Shown piece after piece: positions 57,001 to 64,000 of a stretch of 64,000 bases of DNA. The stretch is from Astropecten irregularis (taxonomy: Eukaryota; Echinodermata; Asteroidea; Paxillosida; Astropectinidae), in NCBI GenBank assembly GCA_963971285.1, contig OZ020261.1:124001-188000 (forward strand), read 5' to 3'. Position numbers and translations under genes: made by a program. Numbering within the stretch: position 1 is the first letter of the stretch; every line of letters starts with the position of its first letter. The notes below the pieces were generated by a model, which worked only from the letters and a program-made list of their open reading frames with translations, had not been told where the DNA came from and did no database searches.

Positions 57001-58074
57001 ACAGGCGCCCTTGCACTAGTCTACAGCGCTGCAGAATATGCTGCCCCAGCATGGTGTAGGAGCACCCATGTCAAAAAACTGGATGTTACTCTCAACGACA
57101 CCATGAGAATAGTCAATGGCTGCCTACGACCAACCCCAGTGAAATACCTCCCTGTCCTCTCGGGAATTGCTCCACCTGCACTTCGCAGAGAACACCACAC
57201 GGCCATGTTGGTTAAGAAGGCTCTTCTAGACACCTCCCACCTTCTACATGCTCGCATTACAACCGCCCAAAACCTCGGCCACCAACGCCTTCGCTCTCGT
57301 CGACCTTTCAGCCGTCATGCGAAATCCCTAGCAATCTCCAACTTCAACCTAATGGAGCAATGGAAGCATGACTGGCAAGAGACGACAAAGCCTGCACAGC
57401 TCACCATCCCTCCCAGCACACACATCCCACCAGGAGCTGACCTCCCTCGTAGAGAGTGGGTCACCCTGAACCGCCTCCGCACTGGAGTAGGTCGTTTTGG
57501 TGCCAGCATGTACCGATGGGGCCTCAGCCCCTCAGCAGCCTGTCAGTGCGGTGCTCCTGAGCAGACGGCGGACCACATCCTGTCAGAATGCACCAGGCTC
57601 GGACCACCTATGGGATCCCACACTAACCTGACCAACCCATGCCCAGCAACTGTGGAATGGTTGCGGCACCTTCGTGAAGTAGTATAGTATAGTATGGCAG
57701 CAGGTCTCATACGCAAGAAGAAGTTTTAAATTTATCAGTCGACTGCTATGAAATTGGCCCCAACCACGGTGCTCTATGACTTGTTATGTATATTATGTGT
57801 ATTACGCATCGACCATCGTGTGACCAGACTGTATGAAAAACAATCTGCACTATTGCGCTTGCGTGATTATTCAAGATCGATCGAATTTAAATATATACGT
57901 ATTCATAGCCTCATACCATGCTTCAAGACTGGCATATTGGATCAAAGTGGCAAGCATACCAGCGGCGGCACAGGTACCAGTGGCTGCAGGTCATCGAGAT
58001 CGTTGCATTATAGCCCCCTCTATAGGTGTTATCGGACCGGGACAAACGATAATGCCAGTCTTGGATCAAGACTA
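54065..58074. mobile_element. 4010-bp long-TIR element (Mutator-like) with 9-bp target duplication
   Basis: Left end TAGTCTTGATCCAAGAC and right end GTCTTGGATCAAGACTA are inverted repeats. Similarity of the two ends extends inward for about 150 bp (shared GCCACTGGTACCTGTGCCGC). It is flanked by CGTCACAGC at 54056-54064 and 58075-58083, a perfect 9-bp duplication of module X sequence that is single in sister copies. A 9-bp duplication with long TIRs is characteristic of Mutator-like elements. The interior carries a complete LINE ORF and no recognisable Mutator transposase. Confidence 0.9.
54634..57687 (+). CDS. Non-LTR retrotransposon endonuclease/reverse transcriptase, 1017 aa, intact ORF
   Basis: ATG at 54634; the frame is also open upstream through a Tyr/Cys-coding TAC-TGC microsatellite, but without an ATG. 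N-terminal APE-type endonuclease: SVLQLNVEGI, LLQETHSKE, YAGDFNCRSTTWGY, PDLAFVN and an SQHRPSL terminus-type motif. Central RT: NYRPISLLCVPFKLLERLL, NEQAGFRRGRSTVHQI, LVDLTAAYDTVWHQGL, NGVPQGSVLAPTLFNIYLSD and catalytic YADDLALLY. C-terminus: a Cys-rich CQCGAPEQTADHILSECTRL knuckle. Such proteins nick DNA and copy their RNA at the nick. The full set of catalytic motifs with no stop or frameshift suggests recent activity. The style is I/Jockey-like, clade unproven. No separate ORF1 is visible. The ORF lies inside the 4-kb TIR element, probably a nested insertion. Confidence 0.92.
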   Translation: MTSRQMQSGLTPSPEHVPSSGQAPAGVTPDGISVLQLNVEGITKSKISVIEHLLQSQQFTVILLQETHSKEASKLKIPGYVLAAHTKSDVHGIASFVRHSTQWRELGTSAPDSSLEWAATEVEGVTIVNIYKPPPFRLQPDSIPVFTSPCIYAGDFNCRSTTWGYSSSNPDGDTLEDWASASGMHLLHDPKQPDSFHSGRWNTTSNPDLAFVNLDGPVPSRIILDHFPRSQHRPSLIISESPITSIPSKPVKRWNFRKANWTQFESLVDSGVDDLPPSSTANLDQAYSSFCNLLISAAKATISRGFRKRYIPLWDDECSTHYQDFLHTQPGDEDAASKASALTDCLDRKRRERWEETVQGIDFSHSSRRAWRTFNRLTGRSAKSTRCPVSANAIAKQLLENGKFKEASKEHARHVKQETSALWQAPGVDGFLSTPFTIQELTLAVRQLKSGKAQGPDNIPPEFLIHCGPRCLEWLREFYSKCLSNTTVPKIWRKATVIAIPKPKKPTDDPKNYRPISLLCVPFKLLERLLLVRLEPIIDPQLPNEQAGFRRGRSTVHQIVNLTDDIEEAFEKGLKAGVILVDLTAAYDTVWHQGLTLKLLRTIPDRHFVRFICTIISNRSFTLKTSDGQVSRLRRLKNGVPQGSVLAPTLFNIYLSDLPPTSSTKYAYADDLALLYSGRSWTTVENTLSTDMDALAKYLRTWRLKLSSAKTTATPFTLNTKEAHRQLTVKLDGSTLPCNPTPTYLGVKMDRQLTFRQHIEALRGKVASRNNLLLRLAGSTRGAYTSTLRTGALALVYSAAEYAAPAWCRSTHVKKLDVTLNDTMRIVNGCLRPTPVKYLPVLSGIAPPALRREHHTAMLVKKALLDTSHLLHARITTAQNLGHQRLRSRRPFSRHAKSLAISNFNLMEQWKHDWQETTKPAQLTIPPSTHIPPGADLPRREWVTLNRLRTGVGRFGASMYRWGLSPSAACQCGAPEQTADHILSECTRLGPPMGSHTNLTNPCPATVEWLRHLREVV

Positions 58075-58700
58075 CGTCACAGCGAGCGATCACGCAGAGC
58101 CCCTCCCCTATACAAGGCGAAAGTGGAGCCTGGGCCTCCATTCGATCAAACGGCCATAAAGGACCTCACAGACAACATTTGCTTTACTACGAGTGATTCA
58201 TACTTAAATAAACCAAAACACCGTTTACAGTTTCTCTGGAAGCCTCAAGTTAACACATGATATTAACGTCATTAGCCTGTAAAATAACCCCCCTTGACTA
58301 GGCCTTACATCTGTAAATACATTTGTACAAGTCGAAACGCTCAACAAAAGCAATGATCGAATTTGTATTTGCATGTGTGACAAAAATATCAATGTTTATT
58401 CACCAAATTCACTGCTCACCAGATCTCAGTTGAAGCCTTTTACAATTAAATTCAACATTTGTATTATTTTTTTTATTTTTTTTTTTGGAATGGCAGGACT
58501 ATCTGAATGTTGAATACGTTATTCATAGGAACAGAGCTCTAATTATAGAATCAATTGACTACGTATGGAATCCATTTATAGACAGATGTAATCGTTACTC
58601 GTGTTAACGTAAATGCTTCTTTGCTATGGGAAACCTACACTTCCGCTGTTCTCGATTACCGTAGTCGAATTTAATAAGGAGAAAACATTGCATATCCTTA

Positions 58701-59058
58701 AAGGTAATATCATACTTTGGTAACATACCGAAACAGAAAATTTCACAGAACCCCATGATAACTTACAAGGTATAAAGATGGTGATGGTAGAAACATACCG
58801 TTAAAATATCTCAGCCTGAAATGCTATATTAATCCAGAAAAGAGTAGAACGTCATGACCAATATCTTTTAAAGATAAAAATAAAAGAGAAAAGACTGAAA
58901 AAAAAAGACTGTGGCCGTTTGCACTGTTTTTTTTTCAAAAAGTGGGTACCGTATGGGACTGAAATTTTCACAGATGACTGTTACTGTATCTTCCTTGAAA
59001 ATTTTGCCCCTGAATCTGTACTTTCTTTGACAAAAACCAAAGTATGATATACCTTTAA
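58701..59058 (+). mobile_element. Kolobok-like MITE (K family), copy in unit C with full TIRs
   Basis: AGGTAATATCATACTTTGG after TTAA at the left, ACCAAAGTATGATATACC before TTTAA at the right. This is the clearest matched TIR pair of the family. Confidence 0.85.
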
Positions 59059-59807
59059 AACAGAGTAAATATTTTGTTCAGAGGCTGAGCCTGGGTGATA
59101 CATCTTGCAAATTGAATTGCGAAGCAAATATCGCTGACGCAACAATAAAAATGCGGCGTGTTTTTGGTGTTTTAGTTTCATTGTTGGTTTGTATGTTTTT
59201 TGTTTTTTAGACAATTTCATTTGTAATTTACTGCAGGTGATGAACCTACCCGCATTTTGTGAAAAGGCCGTGAAAGAGCAGATGAGAAACAAGTCAGACA
59301 ACCCCATCGGTATTTGACCTCTTTACAAGAGCACTTGGAAAGCCAGCGCTATAATTATACCCGCAGCTTTAAAAAAAAAAGGCAGCGTGTTTCACCCCAA
59401 AGTACGACACAAGTAGGGTTATTCGGTAATAGGGCGTTCCAGGACTTGGGAGCAAATAGCAATTAGTTTCAGGTGAAGAACACTGGATATTTATTTTATA
59501 TCTATTTCATTTAGCTTGGTAAGCAATGCATCAGAATATAACATATTGCTTATGCATCAGAATATATATTGGATGGTGTTTGAAAGACAGCAGGCATGAT
59601 GGAGAATTAATGTAGGAACTAAAAAAGAAAGGATCCATCATTCATTCACTCTTAAACTTAATATTTACATTGCTGCAAATTAATTTCCAATTGTTTCCCA
59701 GTTTTGTTTTGTTTATTTAGTTTTTCTTTTTTTTTTCGAGTCACATTGAAAAGAATAGGCCCACTTGCATAATCATCAAATAAAACAGTAAAGTAAACTG
59801 TTTAAGT

Positions 59808-60155
59808 ATACTTTGGTAGCATACCTAAGCAGAATTCATCACAGATTTACCTATAACTTACTGGGTATAAAGAAGGTGCTGGTAGAAACAAAGAAATTGT
59901 TTTGCCCAAATGCTGTATTTTTATCCAGAAAAGAGTAAAACCAAGGACCGAAAACAGTTTTGATCTTTTAGTGATCAAACATAATTGTGAACAGATTTTT
60001 TTTTTAATATGTGGAAATTTTCACTGTTTTCTCAAAAAGTAGGCACCGTATGGGACTGAAATTTTTTTTACACAAGACCACTAATGTATCTTACTTGATA
60101 TTTGTTCCCATGAATCTCACTTTCTTTGACAAAAACCAATGTATGATTACCTTTA
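59808..60155 (+). mobile_element. Kolobok-like MITE (K family), second copy in unit C
   Basis: Family blocks TACTGGGTATAAAGAAGGTG, AACAAAGAAATTGTTTTGCC, CACTGTTTTCTCAAAAAGTA and TTTCTTTGACAAAAACC in order, ending before TTTAAA. Confidence 0.75.
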
Positions 60156-60904
60156 AAGACAATAATTTGATTGTCATCACGAAAGTTGTTTTTTTTTTAC
60201 GATGACGAACCTGATTCTATAAACTGTTTTCACGAGCTATATTGTACGAAGCTGTATTGGGGACATGCTGAAAAAATTAATTTGCCTCTCTCTGACCTAA
60301 CTGGTACATACGAGTTATGTCGTAAGTAAGAGTTACATGTCGTGCGTACAAGAACTCAGATATAAGTCGTACGTACGACTTATATCTCGTACGTACGACA
60401 TAAAAACATTATATGGTACGACAGGTGATGGTAGAAACATACCATTAAAAAAGGTTTGCCTGATAATAATGCACTATTTATCTAAATAACATCTATAAAA
60501 CCTGTGACCTACATTATTTTTGATCTTTTAAAGATAAATAAATACTGTGGTTGTTATTTTTCACTGTTTTTTCAAAAAGTGGACATCGCATCATCATGGG
60601 ACTGTTGAGAACTTTGGCTCGACCGATTCTGAATACCAACAGTCCCGTTATGGTCGGTATGAAAGAGACTATTATGAATATCGCGGCACTAGCGCCCCCC
60701 CCCCCCCCCCCCCCATATTGTGTCCTTGCTGTGCATGTGGTAGCTCATTTCCCATTGATTATTCGTTATTATGCTAGTGACCATGTATTGACCAATAACT
60801 GATCACTGTAATTGCAAGGGTAAGCTAAAGTTCCGAACTTCAAGTCCCTTGCAAGGCCTCGTGGCACGATCGTCCAATCCGAGATCACACCATAGTTTTG
60901 CATG

Positions 60905-61424
60905 TAGTCTTGTTCAAGACGGTATTGCGTCGTTGCACCTGGCCAACAGATCGCACGTACGTGTACGTGTCAACACAACAAACGACCCGAAATAACGTCT
61001 ACGCCAGACACACAAGCCTGTAACACCGTCTTGTCCATTTACTCCAAACTGCCCGGGCAATAACACCCCCCCCCCCCAACCCCCGCGTAGTCGGCGCATC
61101 ATGACGTAGCCTTATAATTATTTGCATTAATCTTTAAACAAAAAAATGAAAATTTGCATGGGAATGAAGTACCGCAACAACGTCGCCTACATTATGCAAA
61201 ACGCATTTATACACAATGTAGACCTATGTGTATGTACATATGCCTTACATGTACATTGATATCGTACCATATTGCTGCTGATCGTTTTGAATTTGGAGGC
61301 CTTGGATTTTGCGACACAAAAGTTGGGTTTTTTCGCAGGTCGGTGGAATGTTCCACTTAGTTTGCGTGTGGGTGGGTAATTGTTTGGAGGGGCTCGCGCA
61401 TAAATAACGTCTTGGACAAGACTA
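60905..61424. mobile_element. 520-bp TIR element, second member of the TAGTCTTG family, 9-bp duplication
   Basis: Ends TAGTCTTGTTCAAGACGG and inverted CGTCTTGGACAAGACTA. Flanks TTTTGCATG at 60896-60904 and 61425-61433 are a perfect 9-bp duplication of module X. Same terminal motif as the 4010-bp element but with an unrelated interior and no ORF. Confidence 0.9.
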
Positions 61425-61914
61425 TTTTGCATGATGCAATAGGCCTCAGAAGCTGTTGCTGCGTCACAGCGAGCGATCACACAGAGCCTGCCCCTCCCCT
61501 ATGCACAGTAGTGTAGACACGTCCTCAGACCTGGGGGGTTGATCGTGTAGCTGGGTGGTACTTCCATATACGTTTGTGCACAAAATCATCCCCCCCGGAT
61601 ATACGCCCATGCCTATGCACGGCGAAAGTGGAACCGAGCCTAAACCTCCGTTTGGTCAAACGGCCATAAAGGACCTCACAGACAACATTTGTTTTACTAA
61701 GAGTGATTCATACTTTAATAAACCAAAAACACCTTTTACAGTTTCTCTGGAAGCCTCAAGTTAATAGGCCTACATGATATTAACGACAGTAGCCTGTAAA
61801 ATAACTCCCCTCGACCAGGCCTTGCATCTGCAAATACAAGTCGAAGCGCACAACTAAAGCAATGAATTTGTATTTACATGTGTGACAAAATATAAAAATG
61901 TTTATTCAACAAAT

Positions 61915-62400
61915 TCACCCTTTACAAGGCGCATGCTCACAATACACGGGTTTACACTTCGAAAAGTGCGCCAGCGTGATAGTGCCTCGTTTTGAAGTCG
62001 CGATCAAAACCGCCGAAGTGTAAACCCGTGTATTCACGGGTTTACACAATGGCAGCCATCTTAGATTTTCATCGCAACTTCAAAACGAGGCACTTCCACT
62101 CATGCGCACTTTCCGAAGTGTAAGCCCGTCCATTGTCGAAGACAATACACGGGTTTACACTTCGGCGGTTTTGATCGCGACTTCGAAACGAGGCACTACC
62201 ACGCATGCGCTTTTTTAGAAGTGTAAACCCGTGTGTGTATTGTCTTCGACAATGGACTTCGAAAAGTGCGCATGCCTGGAAGTGCCTCGTTTTGAAGTTG
62301 CGATCAAAGTCTAAGATGGCCGCTAAGGTGTAAACCCGTGTATTGCGCAATCATGATTTGCGCGTGCGCTGTTGACTCAAGACCGACTCTCCAAAAGTCC
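61915..62400. mobile_element. Foldback element of alternating inverted units of about 90 bp
   Basis: Four or five copies, in alternating orientation, of a unit containing ACACGGGTTTACACTTCG, AGTGCCTCGTTTTGAAGT and TCGCGATCAAA. It is inserted in module Y, where sister copies read continuously. The 93-codon minus ORF across it (62069-62350) is a by-product of the repeat. Confidence 0.8.
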
Positions 62401-62608
62401 CCCATTAAATTCAACATTTTTGAATGAATGGCAGGACTATCTGAATGTTGAATACGGTATTCATAGGAAGAGTGCTCTAATTATAATAATCAATCGACTA
62501 CGTATGGAATCAATTTATAGACAGATGTAATCGATACTCGTGTTAACGTAAATGTTTCTTTGCTATGGGAAACCTATACACAAGAAGGAAATAACATTGC
62601 ATATCCTT

Positions 62609-62977
62609 AAAGCTACTATCATACTTTGGTAACATACCGAAACAGAAAATTTCACAGACTAACCCCATGATAACTTACAAGGTATAAAGATAGTGATGGT
62701 AGAAACATACCGTTAACATATCTCAGCCTGAAATGCTTTATTAATCCAGAATAGAATAGAACATGACCATTTTTTTTTTATGTTTTAAAGATAAAAATAA
62801 AACAGAAAAGACTGAAAAAAAAAGACTGTGGCCGTTTTCACTGTTTTCTCAAAAAGTGGGTTTCGTATGGGACTAAAATTTTCACAGATGACTGTTACTG
62901 TATCTTCCTTGAAAATGTTGCCCCTGAATCTGTTCTTTCTTTGACAAAAACCAAAATAATTATGATATTACCTTTAA
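62609..62977 (+). mobile_element. Kolobok-like MITE (K family), copy in unit D
   Basis: CTACTATCATACTTTGGTAAC at the left, AAACCAAAATAATTATGATATT and TTACC before TTTAA at the right. Orthologous in position to the copies at 41547, 44417 and 58701. Confidence 0.75.
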
Positions 62978-64000
62978 AACAGAGAAAAGATTTTGTTCAG
63001 AGGCTGAGCCTGGGTGATACATCTTGCAAATTGAATTGGGAAGCAAATATTGCTGACGCAGCAATGAATATGCGGCGTGTTTTTGTTTCATTGTTGGTTT
63101 GTATGCTTTGTGTAGACAATTTCATTTGTAATTTACTGCAGGTGATGAACCTACCCACACATTGTGAAAAGGTGAAAGAACAGATGAGAGACAACCCCAT
63201 TGGTGTTTGACCTCTTCACAAGAGCACTTGGAAAGCCAGCGCTATAATTATACCGGCAGCTTAAAAAAAAAAAAAAAAAAAAAAAATTGCGGGGCGTTTA
63301 ACCCCAAAGTACGACACAAGTGGGGTTATTCGGTAACAGGGCGTTCCAGGACTGGGGAGCAATTAATAGCAATAATTAGTTTCAGGCGAAGGACACTGGA
63401 TATTTTTTTTATATTTTTTTTTTATTTGGCTTGGTATAAGCAATGCACAAGACAGCAGTTTAAAAGACAGCAGGCATGATGGAGAATTAATGTAGGAACT
63501 AAAAAAGAAAGGATCCATCATTCATTCACTCTTAAACTTAATATTTACATTGCTGCAAATTAATTTCCAATTGTTTCCCTTTTTTATCGAATCACATTGA
63601 AAAGAAATAGGCCCACTTGCATAATCATCAAATAAAACAGTAAAGTAAACTGTTTAAAATTAATATACCTTGGTAGCATACCGAAGCAGAAATCCTCATA
63701 GATTTACCTACAACTTACTGGGTATAGAGAAGGTGATGGTAGAAACAAATAAATTGTTTTGCCCGAAATGCTGTATTTACACATGACCACTATTGTATCT
63801 TACTTCATAGGCCTATTTGTTCCCATGAATCTCACTTTCTTTGACAAAAAACAAACTATGATTACCTTTAAAGACAATAATTTGATGGTCATCAAGAAAG
63901 TTTTTTTTTACGATGACGAACCCGATTTTATAAACTGTTTTCATGAGCTTTAATTGTACGAAGCTGTATTGGGGACATGCTGAACAAAATAATTTGCCTC

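Larger units (their letters stand above)
52681..60420. repeat. Composite repeat unit, copy C, containing a 4-kb TIR element
   Basis: Begins truncated inside Z (GACACAAGTAGGGTTATTCG), then K MITE (53083-53425), W without its palindrome (to 53555), K remnant (53560-53770), D (to about 53965), X (split at 54064/58075), Y (58253-58695), K MITE (58701-59058), Z (59059-59807), K MITE (59808-60155) and W with GTCGTACGTACGA palindromes (60156-60420). Sequence identity to copies A and B is high throughout. Confidence 0.8.
60421..64000. repeat. Composite repeat unit, copy D (runs off the window)
   Basis: K remnant and D (60421-60840), X (split by a 520-bp element at 60905-61424), Y (61770-62600, split by a foldback element), K MITE (62609-62977), Z (62978-63655), K MITE (63660-63870) and W to the window end. 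In Z of this copy the frame 62941-63210 stays open across a stretch that contains stops in the other copies. Confidence 0.8.

Overview
The window is animal nuclear DNA. It is intron-rich, AT-rich and crowded with transposable elements. Spliced EGF/SRCR exons, a two-pore K+ channel, two tRNA-derived SINE families and metazoan Mutator-, hAT-, Kolobok- and Harbinger-type elements all point to an invertebrate deuterostome. An echinoderm fits best; a hemichordate or cephalochordate is possible. Nothing is prokaryotic: there are no operons, ribosome binding sites or CRISPR arrays.

Only three ordinary host genes can be supported, all on the + strand. (1) At 74-2542 lies the 3' part of a secreted or membrane EGF/SRCR protein, with three 114-nt EGF exons and one SRCR exon; a decayed non-LTR retrotransposon sits in one intron. 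(2) At 6273-7826 is a two-exon K2P potassium channel of 324 aa whose intron holds two SINEs. (3) At 48149-50508 is a three-exon gene for a 175-aa precursor: signal peptide, very acidic propiece, then a 10-cysteine, very Arg/Lys-rich peptide. It looks like an undescribed antimicrobial-peptide-type gene.

11.4-24.6 kb is a nest of transposons. A decayed Mutator-like transposase (11.4-12.1 kb) is followed by a partly duplicated MULE/SWIM transposase pseudogene (12.6-14.36 kb, resuming at 24.46 kb). That pseudogene is split by a 491-bp TIR element with a 10-bp target duplication and by a 10,091-bp hAT transposon (14361-24451; TIR CATGGGCGTCAATC, 8-bp target duplication CTTGGATC). The hAT carries seven phase-compatible exons that read as one 1122-codon protein: an OTU-type cysteine protease domain fused to a hAT transposase, broken by a single TCA-to-TAA nonsense codon.

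24.6-39.8 kb holds minisatellites, (TGTACA)-rich repeats, LINE tails and many palindromic or TIR elements: a Harbinger-type MITE, foldback elements and inverted SINE pairs.

40-45.7 kb and 52.7-64 kb are copies of a composite repeat of about 3.3 kb, built from anonymous modules with embedded Kolobok-like (TTAA) MITEs. The defence-peptide gene lies between the two blocks and has one of these MITEs in its second intron. One composite copy is interrupted by a 4010-bp TIR element with a 9-bp target duplication that carries a complete 1017-aa endonuclease/reverse-transcriptase ORF. Another copy is interrupted by a 520-bp relative of that element and by a foldback element.
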